This document shows positions 1 through 8,218 of a stretch of 64,000 nt of DNA, in pieces. This DNA comes from Thermoleophilia bacterium (lineage in GTDB: Bacteria; Actinomycetota; Thermoleophilia; Solirubrobacterales; 70-9), in NCBI GenBank assembly GCA_016650125.1, contig JAENWT010000010.1, forward strand, positions 52,191 through 116,190, read 5' to 3'. A model generated the notes under the pieces. It was not told the origin of the DNA and did not search any database. It saw only the letters and a list, made by a program, of their open reading frames with translations. The position numbers were made by a program, and so were the translations under genes. Numbering within the stretch: the first letter of the stretch is position 1; every line of letters starts with the position of its first letter.

Positions 1-645
1 GGTATCGAGGCTTCCGGCGGTTGCCGCCACGACCAGCTCTTCGCCATCGGCAAGCATGATCAGCAGGGCGCTCGCCTGGACGAGCGTTCTGCCACGGTCG
101 ACGATCAACCCGAGAATGTGTCCGGTGTCGGTCTCGCCCCCCACCGAAAGGGCGATGTCGGTCATGACAGCAAGCGCCTGGGCCGAGTGCTCCGCCTGGT
201 CGCGCTGTCGTTCCACCTCGTTGTGGCGGCGAGCGAGGCCTTCATGGAGGCGGGCGTTCTGAACCGCGATCGCCGCCCAGTCGGCGAGGACTGCAAGCGC
301 AGCTTCGTCGCTCTCGTCAAAGCCGACGCCATCCTCCTTCCCGATGAGGTGGAGGTTGCCCCAGGTTTCGCCGAGAATCAGGATCGGTACGGCGACCGCG
401 TCGTGGCCGGAAGGGATCTGTCCGGTTTCCGCCCATGGTTCTCCATCGATCCCGAGAGTGACCAGGCGATCGGGTTCGTCGTCGTTTTCGCCGGGGATGT
501 TCAGCGCCGCGAAGCTTGCGCCAGTCAGCTCGCGGCCCGCCTCGAGCACGATCTGGAGTACTCCCTCCAGGTCCAGGCGGGAGACCAGGGTTCTTGCCAC
601 CTCGATCAGCCGGAGCCTTGTCATGTCGATCGTGGTCGGATCCAC
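1..645 (-). CDS. GAF-domain sensor protein, DevS/DosT-like N-terminal part (3' end outside window)
   Basis: Read on the minus strand this frame is open from a GTG at 645 (alternative ATG at 624) to the window edge, 215 codons without a stop. The first ~150 residues form a GAF domain; motifs such as SFAALNI, ETWGNLHLIGKEDG and AAIAVQNARLHEG match the first GAF of DevS/DosT-type sensor kinases. After a helical linker a second GAF begins (SALLIMLADGEELVV). By family, a histidine kinase or other output would follow past base 1, but no output domain is visible here, so 'kinase' is inference. Signal (haem, redox or other) unknown. Confidence 0.8.
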   Translation of the reverse strand, partial: MDPTTIDMTRLRLIEVARTLVSRLDLEGVLQIVLEAGRELTGASFAALNIPGENDDEPDRLVTLGIDGEPWAETGQIPSGHDAVAVPILILGETWGNLHLIGKEDGVGFDESDEAALAVLADWAAIAVQNARLHEGLARRHNEVERQRDQAEHSAQALAVMTDIALSVGGETDTGHILGLIVDRGRTLVQASALLIMLADGEELVVAATAGSLDT

Positions 646-880
646 GGTACGAACCCTACGCGGGGAGGGCGAGTCCCCGAAGCTCACCACCTCCCGGCAG
701 CCCACGCATCCCCGAGTGGACCGGGCTCCCGACGGCTCGCGTCCAACTGGGCCGCGGGTTCAGCGTGATCCCGCATGACAGGTCAAAGGGTTGTGCCCAT
801 TCCGTTCGGATCACGGTGTCCCCCCGTGATCAGCGGGGGCTCTGACCCGATGACACGATGTCGCGGAAGCCCCAGTATGA
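646..880. other. Intergenic region between divergent genes
   Basis: This 235-base gap separates the GAF sensor (minus) from the radical SAM gene (plus) and must hold both promoters. I see no convincing -35/-10 pair, inverted repeat or small gene. Confidence 0.4.
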
Positions 881-2065
881 GTGGCAATGCTCAGCGTCAG
901 CCGACTACTGAACGGCCAGATAGGTACCGAGGACGCTCTCCGCTACGGACGGCGTTCCGGCGCCGGCCCGGCGCATCTCCTCCATTACTCGCTCGACAAG
1001 AAGCCTGTCGTGGTCTGGAGCACCACCCGTCGCTGTAACCTGCATTGCGGTCATTGCTACGCGGATTCTCACGACCGCGACTACCCGGGCGAGCTGAGCG
1101 GCGAAGAGGCCGGCCGGATGCTGGAGGATCTAGCCTCCTTCGGGGTCCCCACGGTACTCTTCTCCGGCGGGGAGCCTCTGTTGCGCCCCGACCTGCTCGA
1201 GATGGCAGCGCTGGCGAGTGAGCTCGGGATGCGCACCGTGCTCTCGACCAACGGAACGCAGATTGGCGCCGAGAAGGCCGAGGAGCTGGCGCAGGCAGGC
1301 TTCTCTTACATCGGCATCAGCCTCGACGGGATCGGTGCGCTGAACGACAAGATGCGCGGCTCGCGCGGTGCCTTTGATGCGGCGCTGGGCGGGATACGTG
1401 CAGCCCGGGCGGTCGGCCTCCGTACCGGCATTCGCTTCACCGTTCACGCCCGTAACCGCACCCACCTCAGGGCGATCTTCGAGCTTGCCGAAGCCGAGGG
1501 AGTCAATCGACTCTGCGTCTACCATCTTGCCTACGCGGGCCGCGGCGAGCGGATGCGCGGCCACGACCTCACCCCGGTACAGGCCCGCGAGACCGTGGAG
1601 GAGATCTTCGATCACACCGAAGACCTGGGTCGTCGCGGCATAGAACTCGAAGTTCTGACGGTGGACAACCCCGTCGACAACGCGTTGTTGCTCGAGCGGG
1701 TGCGGCGCAATGAACCCGCGCGCGCCGGGGATGTCGAGCAGATGCTGCTCTGGAACGGTGGCAACCAGTCCGGTGTCGCGATCGCAGCGGTCGATCCCCA
1801 GGGCAAGGTTCATCCGGACCAGTTCTCCTGGCACGTCGAAGCCGGCGACATGCGGCGCCAGCGCTTCGCCGAGATCTGGCGGGACGACAACCCTGTGCTC
1901 GCGGCATACCGCCAGCGACCGCGCCGGCTGAGTGGGCGTTGCGAGCGCTGCCGCTTCGCCCCGCTATGCAACGGCGGCCTGCCGGTGCGAGCGGAATCGG
2001 CTACCGGGGATCCCTGGGCACCGGACCCCTCCTGCTACATGACCGATGAGGAGATCGCAGCGTGA
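881..2065 (+). CDS. Radical SAM/SPASM enzyme of the AhbC/NirJ haem-biosynthesis type
   Basis: A 394-residue radical SAM protein. C52, C56 and C59 form the CxxxCxxC cluster (RCNLHCGHC) that binds the SAM-cleaving [4Fe-4S]; FSGGEPLLR is the SAM-binding GGE motif. A SPASM-type region near the end carries C354, C357, C363 and C385. The N-terminus (SVSRLLNGQIG, DALRYGR, DKKPVVVW) closely follows AhbC, the 12,18-didecarboxysiroheme deacetylase of alternative haem synthesis, and NirJ of haem d1 synthesis. No siroheme decarboxylase, AhbD or nir gene is nearby, so the substrate is unproven. GTG at 881 or ATG at 887 could start it; the latter fits the family N-terminus better. Confidence 0.8.
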   Translation: MAMLSVSRLLNGQIGTEDALRYGRRSGAGPAHLLHYSLDKKPVVVWSTTRRCNLHCGHCYADSHDRDYPGELSGEEAGRMLEDLASFGVPTVLFSGGEPLLRPDLLEMAALASELGMRTVLSTNGTQIGAEKAEELAQAGFSYIGISLDGIGALNDKMRGSRGAFDAALGGIRAARAVGLRTGIRFTVHARNRTHLRAIFELAEAEGVNRLCVYHLAYAGRGERMRGHDLTPVQARETVEEIFDHTEDLGRRGIELEVLTVDNPVDNALLLERVRRNEPARAGDVEQMLLWNGGNQSGVAIAAVDPQGKVHPDQFSWHVEAGDMRRQRFAEIWRDDNPVLAAYRQRPRRLSGRCERCRFAPLCNGGLPVRAESATGDPWAPDPSCYMTDEEIAA

Positions 2066-2166
2066 ATGCCTGTCGGGACCGGACCAAGCGATTGGCGGAA
2101 GCGTTTACCTGAGTGTGTGACGCGACCGGCCCGACCGGGGCGGTGGGTCTGCTCGTTGGAGAGGGA

Positions 2167-2874
2167 TCAATCCCCTTCGCTTCGCCGGACGGCCTCAATC
2201 GCGAATACTCCCAGGCCGGCGACGATGAACGTGGCCACCAGCAGTCCGGCCAGGATTTCCATCGGGAACTCGCTCTTTCCGGACCAGTAGAGCGTGCCTT
2301 CGATGGCTGCCGGCCGACCGTCCACCTTCAGGGGGACCTTGTATGTACGCAACTTCTCCGGCCCCTCGGGATCCTCCAGGCCGGGCGGGGTCGCCGTGCT
2401 CATGTAGTGAGTGCGCTTGTCAAACCATGCGAGTTCGCCATCGTCAGCCTTCCGGACCCATTTCGGCGGGGCCGAGGGGTCGGCCGACGGGTCAACAGGC
2501 GTCTGGGCATATCGATCCTGGTTCAGATAGAAGGCGGGTGAGAGCGAGTTGAGGTACACGCCTCCGTCCGGATCAAACCGGGCGTAGGGCTCACCGTTGT
2601 AACCCTTGACGACCACGACCTTGCCGCTGTCGTTACGAAGCCACATCCGGGAGTCATAGTCGAGCATCTTGAACTCGATATCTGCTCCGAGCGCCTCGGG
2701 CGTGATCCTTTCGGGAGTCGATTCAAACGAATGAGATGAAGAACTGTGCGCCGAGCCCGGAGCAGGGGTCAGCGCAAGCACGAAAATGCCGGTCAGGACC
2801 AGTGACCCGAGAAGAATCGCGTGCTGCCGTGCGGTGGTGAGGATGGCGGCAGGTCCTATTTCTGTAAGAACCAA
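2167..2874 (-). CDS. Conserved secreted/membrane protein of unknown function, 5' end replaced by IS481
   Basis: About 235 residues: an N-terminal hydrophobic helix (LLGSLVLTGIFVLAL) ending near ALTPAPGSAHS, a soluble region rich in conserved-looking aromatic/Asp motifs (WLRNDSGKVVVVKGYNGEP, YLNQDRYA, KRTHYMS) and one C-terminal membrane helix (AGLLVATFIVAGLGVFAI), consistent with an anchored extracytoplasmic domain. I recognise the style from actinobacterial proteins but know no function. The only usable start upstream of the signal helix is a TTG at 2874, inside the terminal repeat of the IS481 copy; no native ATG/GTG precedes the helix. The original start and promoter therefore appear lost to the insertion. 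Confidence 0.6.
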   Translation of the reverse strand: MVLTEIGPAAILTTARQHAILLGSLVLTGIFVLALTPAPGSAHSSSSHSFESTPERITPEALGADIEFKMLDYDSRMWLRNDSGKVVVVKGYNGEPYARFDPDGGVYLNSLSPAFYLNQDRYAQTPVDPSADPSAPPKWVRKADDGELAWFDKRTHYMSTATPPGLEDPEGPEKLRTYKVPLKVDGRPAAIEGTLYWSGKSEFPMEILAGLLVATFIVAGLGVFAIEAVRRSEGD

Positions 2875-3819
2875 CCACGTTGTTCCCGTTGATCTCGGCT
2901 AATCGAGTTCCGGGTGGCCTCTTCGCCAGAGAGCCATGGGGCCGTTTCCAATTATAGAAATCGAGCCAGCCCGAAAGGGCGGCAGTCCGCTCAGCTGATG
3001 AGCCATAGATCGCTCCGTAGGCCCAGCCACCGAGCATGGTGCGAATGAAACGCTCGGCCTTGCCGTTGGTCCTGGGCCGGTAGGGCCGGGTGCGGATGTG
3101 TCTGATCCCGAGTGCCCGGCAAGCAGCCGCGTGGGCGAAGGACTTGTAGGCAGGACCGTTGTCGGTCATCAGGCGCTCGACTTTGACTCCGAAGCCGGCG
3201 TAGTGGTGAATCGCCCTTCTCAGGAAGCCGATCGCGCTTATCGCCTTCTCATCGGGCAGGACCTCAACGTAGGCCAGGCGGGTGGCGTCGTCGACGCAGA
3301 CGTGGACGTATTCGAAGCCGGCGCCGCGAGAGCGCCGGCCTTTGCGGCTGCCGGTGATCCGGTGACCCGGGCCGTTTCGGCCGATCCGGCTAGCTTCTTG
3401 ACGTCGATGTGGATCAGCTCGCCCGGTCTTTGCTTCTCGTAGCGGTTGGGTGGCTCGGGCGGCTCCAGCCGGCTGAGTTTGCCGAGGCCGATCCTTCGCA
3501 GCACCAGTGAAACTGTTGAGGGCGGCATGTCAAGCATTTCGGCGATCTCGGCTCCTGTTGATCTGATCCTGCGAAGGGCGGCAATCGCCTCGACTGTGTC
3601 TTCGGGAGTCTGGTGAGGGACTCTCTTCGGCTGTGAGCTTCGATCGGTGAGGCCGGCTTCGCCTTCGGCGCGGTACCTGGCTCTCCACTTTGCTGCGGTC
3701 CTGGTCGAGACCCCGAAGGTCTCGGCCGCCTGGGCGAGGGTCCACTTTTCGGCTTCCAGCCGCCTGACCATGGTCAGGCGGCCCCTGGGCGTCATTGAAG
3801 CATTAGCGTGCACTTCCAT
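2723..3819 (-). pseudogene. IS481-family transposase, frameshifted
   Basis: The N-terminal part (ATG at 3819 behind AAGGAGAC) has a helix-turn-helix region (LAQAAETFGVSTRTAAKW) and continues to the first catalytic Asp region (GELIHIDVKKLA). There the frame breaks: one C or G is missing around 3386-3392, and the following -1 frame restores family sequence (GRNGPGHRITGSRKGRRS, then LMTDNGPAYKSF with the second Asp, and RTNGKAERFIRT with the Glu). The DDE triad is thus split over two frames. The second frame has no stop inside the element and runs past the IS end to 2723, adding about 47 host-encoded residues. Inactive as written unless the missing base is a sequence error. Confidence 0.85.
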
Positions 3820-3905
3820 CCGGGTGTCTCCTTGCTGCTGGTTGTCAGATACCTCCAGCATGCAGGGCCACCCGGATTTAAGGAACAACGTGCTTAGGAA
3901 TTACA
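2863..3905 (-). mobile_element. IS481-family insertion sequence, copy 1
   Basis: The ends are imperfect inverted repeats. The left end begins TGTAAGAACC at 2863 and the right end, read on minus, begins TGTAATTCCT at 3905; both continue to a shared CACGTTGTTCC. Length 1043 bp, usual for IS481. The right flank is CCTAGG, matching the NCTAGN target known for Bordetella IS481, but the left flank is TATTTC, so the expected 6-bp duplication is absent. The same 5' end recurs at 63865 in the opposite orientation. Confidence 0.85.
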
Positions 3906-3906
3906 C

Positions 3907-4203
3907 CTAGGCGGGGGCCGCCTCGGGGTCGGGGCGAACGATGACAGTGTCTGCGACGGCGATTATCTCGTCGACCGGGAGATCGGCCCTGGAGGCATGC
4001 TCGCGGATTGCCTCGGGGCTGCTCGCCTGGTAGATGCAGACAGTCCCGACGGCGCTGTCATCTTCTTCGAGGACATAGCTGCGAATCCAGCGAATGTCAT
4101 CCGCCATCTCCTCGTCGCCCACCTGTCTCGAACGTTCGGCGGCGGCAGCGAGGTCCTCCGGGGACCGCCAACCGCTTCGGCGCAATATCACGTAGGTATC
4201 CAT
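3907..4203 (-). CDS. DUF4242 (SCO4226-like) small protein
   Basis: A 98-residue protein starting at ATG 4203 (MDTYVILRRSGW). The sequence follows the DUF4242 ferredoxin-like fold: an N-terminal strand, SPEDLAAAAERSRQV helix, DDIRWIRSYVLEED strand pair, VCIYQASSPEAIREHASRA and a final strand. SCO4226 of this family binds nickel, but nickel binding is not established for this sequence. The frame stays open farther upstream, but the DUF begins at this Met. The stop codon TAG lies inside the CCTAGG that IS481 used as target, so the element sits right at the gene's end. Confidence 0.75.
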   Translation of the reverse strand: MDTYVILRRSGWRSPEDLAAAAERSRQVGDEEMADDIRWIRSYVLEEDDSAVGTVCIYQASSPEAIREHASRADLPVDEIIAVADTVIVRPDPEAAPA

Positions 4204-4257
4204 GTGTCCCTTTCTGGAGCTGGTCAGTCGTTCGATCCTATGCCGGGAGGCGGGGTA

Positions 4258-4312
4258 TGCGCAACGGGGACGCGTCCGGTTTACGAAACCGAAGGTCACA
4301 GGTTCGAATCCA
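4258..4312 (+). pseudogene. tRNA-Arg(ACG)-like relic lacking its 3' end
   Basis: CCGGT-TTACGAA-ACCGA (4276-4292) is an anticodon arm with U33, anticodon ACG and purine 37. It is followed by variable bases AGGTC and a T arm ACAGG-TTCGAAT-CC (4298-4311), all as in bacterial tRNA-Arg(ACG). A D-arm-like hairpin (GCGC/GCGT around AACGGGGAC) precedes it. The T-stem 3' strand should read CCTGT but reads CCATG, and no acceptor stem can be paired, so this is not a functional tRNA. It may be a remnant left by an integrative element that used tRNA-Arg as attachment site. Confidence 0.5.
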
Positions 4313-4399
4313 TGGCGGCTGGCTGATTGCGGCGATAGGCTGGCGGGTAGGTTTTGCGTCAAGCACCGTCGTCCGTCCAACGAGGAGAGGCTGTCCACC

Positions 4400-6094
4400 A
4401 TGATCCCGAATCGTGTATTGCAGAAATCAACGATTGCGAAGTTGCTGGCCGTCGTTCTGATCAGCCTGGGACTCGGCACTGCTGTCGCCGCCTGTGGCTC
4501 CGGTTCCAGCAGCAGTAGCAGCAGTGGCAAGGATGGAGGGTCGATCACGATCTCCCAGACCTCACAGCCCGACTTCCTCGACCCGGCCCTCTCCTACACG
4601 GTCAACGGCTGGGAGCCGATGTGGCTCGTCTATACGCCGTTGCTGACCTACCCGCACGTCGAGGGCACGGCTGGTGGCGAACTGATTCCGGGACTTGCAG
4701 AGGATCTGCCTGAAGTAAGCAACGCAGGCAAGACTTACAAGCTGAAGCTGAGGCATGGTCTTAAGTACTCGGACGGCCAGCCGGTGGTCGCCAGCGACTT
4801 TGACCACACCATCAAGCGGGTCCTGAACCTCGAATCAGGTGGCTCGTTCTTCTACGAGAACATCGTCGGTGCCGATGAGTATCTGAAAGTCGGCGATCCG
4901 AACGGTGAGATCAAGGGCATCAAGACCAATGACAAGACCGGCGAGATCACGGTCGATCTGGTCAGTGCGGATGCTTCGTTCTCAAACATCCTGGCGATGA
5001 ACTTCGCCGGCCTGGTACCGGGCAACACGCCCTTCAAGAACATGACCGAAGATCCTCCGCCCGGGGTCGGCTCTTACATGATCACCGACTCGGTCCCCAA
5101 CCGCGAGTTCGTAATGGAGAAGAGCCCGAACTTCGCCAGCTTCAAGATCCCCGACATTCCGACCGGGCACGTCGAAACGATCACCACCAAGATCATCAAG
5201 AACGCCAATCAGCAGGCCCAGGATGTCCTGTCGAACAAACTCGACTACATGCAGGATCCGCCGCCGGCCGACCTCAAGCCGACCGTCATCGAGCAGGCCG
5301 GCGATCGCTACAAAGAGACGACCACGGGTTCGACCTATTACTTCTTCATGAATACCCGGGTCGCGCCATTTGACGATCCGAAGGTCCGCGAAGCGGTGAA
5401 CTACGGCATCGACAAGCCGGGTCTGGCGCGGATATTCGCCGGTGAACTGGCTCCGGGCTGCAGCTTCCTGCCTCCGGGAATGCCGGGTTATAACGAGGCA
5501 TTCGATACCACCGACTGCCCCTATGGCGATCCGACCCAGCCGCCGGATCTGGACAAGGCCAAGCAGTTGATCAAGGAGGCAGGTGCAGACGGCACCAAGT
5601 TGACGGTCTGGGGCAATAACGATGACCCGACCGACAAGGTGACCGAGGCCTACGCCGACATGCTCAACCAGATGGGCTTCGACGCGACCCCGAAGATCGT
5701 TGATGGCGGCGTCTATTTCCAGACGATCGGCAACCAGTCGACCAAGGCCCAGACCGGCTTCGCCAACTGGTTCCAGGATTTCCCCCACCCGCTCAACTTC
5801 TCGTTCCTGGTGGATGGAGATTCGATCCAGGACACCAACAACCAGAACTACGGCAACGTAGACGACAAAAAGCTCAATACCGAGATCAACGAGCTGACCC
5901 TCGAGCCGGGCCTGGCCGCTGTGGCTGACCGGTGGGCAGCCTGGGACGAGACATTGGTCTCGCCTCCGAACAGCTACATCGCTCCGTACGGCCATCGCAA
6001 GATTGCGACGTTCGTATCCGATCGGATCGATTTCGACAAGATAATCTTCCACTCGAACTACCTGAACGACTACTCGAGCTTCGAGCTGAAGTAG
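4400..6094 (+). CDS. ABC transporter substrate-binding lipoprotein, family 5 (oligopeptide type)
   Basis: A 564-residue extracytoplasmic binding protein. ATG 4400 follows a GAGGAGAGG ribosome site. A signal peptide ends in the lipobox TAVAAC with Cys32, then a Ser-rich linker and an SBP_bac_5 domain (SQPDFLDPALSY, YKLKLRHGLKYSDGQPV, VREAVNYGIDK near residue 330, DKAKQLIKEAGADG). It captures peptides or similar solutes for the permease and ATPase genes that follow in the same direction. A longer in-frame reading back to 4202 crosses the tRNA relic and is rejected as the start. Substrate not predictable from sequence. Confidence 0.9.
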   Translation: MIPNRVLQKSTIAKLLAVVLISLGLGTAVAACGSGSSSSSSSGKDGGSITISQTSQPDFLDPALSYTVNGWEPMWLVYTPLLTYPHVEGTAGGELIPGLAEDLPEVSNAGKTYKLKLRHGLKYSDGQPVVASDFDHTIKRVLNLESGGSFFYENIVGADEYLKVGDPNGEIKGIKTNDKTGEITVDLVSADASFSNILAMNFAGLVPGNTPFKNMTEDPPPGVGSYMITDSVPNREFVMEKSPNFASFKIPDIPTGHVETITTKIIKNANQQAQDVLSNKLDYMQDPPPADLKPTVIEQAGDRYKETTTGSTYYFFMNTRVAPFDDPKVREAVNYGIDKPGLARIFAGELAPGCSFLPPGMPGYNEAFDTTDCPYGDPTQPPDLDKAKQLIKEAGADGTKLTVWGNNDDPTDKVTEAYADMLNQMGFDATPKIVDGGVYFQTIGNQSTKAQTGFANWFQDFPHPLNFSFLVDGDSIQDTNNQNYGNVDDKKLNTEINELTLEPGLAAVADRWAAWDETLVSPPNSYIAPYGHRKIATFVSDRIDFDKIIFHSNYLNDYSSFELK

Positions 6095-6135
6095 GCAAGG
6101 CGAGTCGGAGAACCGGAAAATTGCTGATCCGGGAA

Positions 6136-6159
6136 GAGGCGCGCCAGCCGGCGCGCCTC
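6136..6159 (+). promoter_or_regulatory. Perfect 10-bp stem-loop between binding protein and permease
   Basis: GAGGCGCGCC-AGCC-GGCGCGCCTC lies 41 bases after the binding-protein stop. There is no T-tract, so it is better seen as an mRNA-stabilising or attenuating hairpin, common after binding-protein genes that need more product than their permeases. Confidence 0.55.
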
Positions 6160-6189
6160 CCGATTGCCGTTTGGAAATGACCCCGCCGA

Positions 6190-7230
6190 TTGAGTGAGAC
6201 CGCCGACAAGCCGGTCAGCGATCTCGAAGCCTTCGCGGAGCCGCCTGCGGTCACGGTCGAGGGGGTCGGTGGACAGAGTCCCTGGCGACTGGCCGCCAGA
6301 CGCCTGCGAAAGCGCCGGTTCGCGCTCTTCATGGGAGCCGTATTCGTCCTACTGGTCCTGGTGATGGCGGCCGCTCCGCTATATGCCGAACACGTGGCCC
6401 ACACCTCGCCTTTCGAGAACCACCTTTCCGACCAGATCAACGTCGGCGGCGAGAAAGTCAACGTGGTTGGCCTCGATGGCGTGCCGATCGGGCCGACCTG
6501 GCGGGGTGAATTTCTTCTCGGTGCGGACGGCAACGGCAGGGACGTGGCGGTGCGCCTGCTCTATGGCGGCAGGAACTCCCTGCTCATCGGACTCACCGCG
6601 GCGCTCATCACCATGATCCTGGGCCTGGTCACCGGCCTGTTGGCCGGCTATTTCCGAGGCTGGACCGATTCGTTCCTTTCACGGATCATGGATATTCTCT
6701 GGGCCTTCCCGGTGATCCTCCTCGGCATCGCGCTGGGTACGTCGCTGGCCCTCGGCGGGCTCAAACTGGGTCCGGTTTCGATCTCCGGCGGCAGTCTCGC
6801 GATCCCGATTTTCGTGATCTCCATCGTCTATATCCCCTACCTGGCGCGGCCGATCCGCGGTGAAGTGCTCAGTCTGCGGGAAAAAGAATTCGTCGAAGCG
6901 GCGCGCGCCCAGGGCATGGGGTCATTCAGGCTGATCAGTTCGGAGATCCTGCCCAACGTCATCTCGACGGGACTTGTGTTCTTCCCGCTGCTGGTCGCCA
7001 ACGCGATCCTGCTTGAGGCGGCGCTGTCGTTCCTCGGGGCCGGGGTCCAGCCGCCCGAACCGTCCTGGGGCACGATGATCGACGAGGGGGTGGCCCGGAT
7101 AGTCACGGCGCCGGCTCTGGCGATCGTGCCGGGCCTGATGATCGTGGCCACCGTGCTTTCGCTGAATGTATTCGGCGAAGCCGTCCGCGACGCGCTCGAC
7201 CCCCGCGCCAAAGTCCGGATCGAGCACTGA
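6190..7230 (+). CDS. Peptide ABC transporter permease, DppC/OppC type
   Basis: A 346-residue inner-membrane permease. A cytoplasmic N-terminal segment precedes helix 1 (ALFMGAVFVLLVLVMAA), an extracytoplasmic loop carries LLGADGNGRDVAVRLLYGGR, and the BPD_transp_1 core follows with the EAA coupling loop (EFVEAARAQGMGSFRLISSEILPN, residues ~235-260). LSFLGAGVQPPEPSWG is a DppC hallmark. The start is a TTG at 6190, with an ATG at 6177 cut off by an in-frame stop; no good ribosome site is seen, perhaps because of the hairpin just upstream. Order here is C before B, the reverse of the usual dpp order. Confidence 0.9.
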   Translation: MSETADKPVSDLEAFAEPPAVTVEGVGGQSPWRLAARRLRKRRFALFMGAVFVLLVLVMAAAPLYAEHVAHTSPFENHLSDQINVGGEKVNVVGLDGVPIGPTWRGEFLLGADGNGRDVAVRLLYGGRNSLLIGLTAALITMILGLVTGLLAGYFRGWTDSFLSRIMDILWAFPVILLGIALGTSLALGGLKLGPVSISGGSLAIPIFVISIVYIPYLARPIRGEVLSLREKEFVEAARAQGMGSFRLISSEILPNVISTGLVFFPLLVANAILLEAALSFLGAGVQPPEPSWGTMIDEGVARIVTAPALAIVPGLMIVATVLSLNVFGEAVRDALDPRAKVRIEH

Positions 7231-7234
7231 GGCC

Positions 7235-8218
7235 ATGGCACTGTTCGCACTCAGACGGCTCGGGTCGATGATCCTGGTGCTGTTCGCGGTCTCGGTCCTG
7301 ACCTTCCTGATCTTCAACGTGCTGCCGAGTGGTGATCCCGCGGTCCGCATGGCCGGCAAGCAGCCGACCGAAACCCAGATCGAGGCGATCCGCGTGGAAT
7401 GGGGCTTCAACGAACCGGTCTACGTCCAGTACGTGAAGACCATGGAGAACCTGTTCAGCGGCAACATGATCAGCTACTTCAATCAGCTGAACGTAGTCGA
7501 AGAGATCTGGAAGGGGGTTCCGAGAACCTTCGCCCTGGCGATCGGCGCGGCGATCATCTGGATGACCTTTGCCGTAGCCCTCGGAGTGTGGAGTGCAATG
7601 CGTGCAGGAGGTGTCTCTGACGGCCTGCTCAACGTACTCGCCCTGGTCGGGATCTCAATGCCGGTTTTCTGGCTGGGTGCACTGATGAATCAGTACCTGG
7701 GATTCGAGCTGACCAAAATACTTGGCTTCGAGCTTTTCCCGAATGGCGGGTATGTGGAGTTCTCGGTGAGTCCTTTCGAGTGGTTCCACCACCTGTTGCT
7801 GCCATGGATCGCCCTCTCGGTTCTCTTCATCGGCTTCTACTCGCGGGTCTTACGGGCAAACATCCTCGAGACGATGGAAGAGGACTACGTGCGAACGGCC
7901 CGAGCCAAAGGCCTTTCCGAACGGCGGGTGATGCTGAGCCACGTTCTCCGCAACTCGATGATCTCGGTGATCACACTCTGGGGCCTGGATTTCGCGGTGG
8001 TGGTCGGCGGCGGTGCGATCCTCACCGAAACCGTCTTCAACCTCCAGGGGGTCGGACAGTACGCAGCCGACGCGATCGGTCAGCTCGACCAGCCGCCGAT
8101 CATGGCGGTGACCATGTTCGGTGCATTCTTCGTCGTCTTTTTCAACGCTTTGATCGACATCGTCTACGCGGCGCTGGACCCGCGGATTCGCCTCCAGGAC
8201 GGGGACACCGCAATATGA
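7235..8218 (+). CDS. Peptide ABC transporter permease, DppB/OppB type
   Basis: A 327-residue permease starting at ATG 7235, five bases after the previous stop. Features are helix 1 (MILVLFAVSVLTFLIFNVLP) followed by GDPA, the conserved GFNEPVYVQY segment, the EAA loop (EDYVRTARAKGLSERRVMLSHVLRNS) and the C-terminal LDPRIRLQDG. It forms the heterodimeric membrane channel with the DppC-like protein. Its stop overlaps the ATPase start by ATGA, indicating translational coupling. Confidence 0.9.
   Translation: MALFALRRLGSMILVLFAVSVLTFLIFNVLPSGDPAVRMAGKQPTETQIEAIRVEWGFNEPVYVQYVKTMENLFSGNMISYFNQLNVVEEIWKGVPRTFALAIGAAIIWMTFAVALGVWSAMRAGGVSDGLLNVLALVGISMPVFWLGALMNQYLGFELTKILGFELFPNGGYVEFSVSPFEWFHHLLLPWIALSVLFIGFYSRVLRANILETMEEDYVRTARAKGLSERRVMLSHVLRNSMISVITLWGLDFAVVVGGGAILTETVFNLQGVGQYAADAIGQLDQPPIMAVTMFGAFFVVFFNALIDIVYAALDPRIRLQDGDTAI

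Noticed and set aside
118..768. Plus-strand frame at the window start
   Set aside because: The opposite strand gives clear GAF domains over the same bases.
4202..4399. N-terminal extension of the first binding protein
   Set aside because: It reads through the tRNA-like relic and lacks signal-peptide features; ATG 4400 has a ribosome site and a lipoprotein leader.
4204..4548. Upstream extension of the DUF4242 gene
   Set aside because: The added residues do not belong to the domain and cross the opposite gene's leader; the family Met is at 4203.
4976..6052. Minus-strand frame of ~356 codons inside the first binding-protein gene
   Set aside because: Shadow of a GC-rich gene; composition uniform and without motifs.
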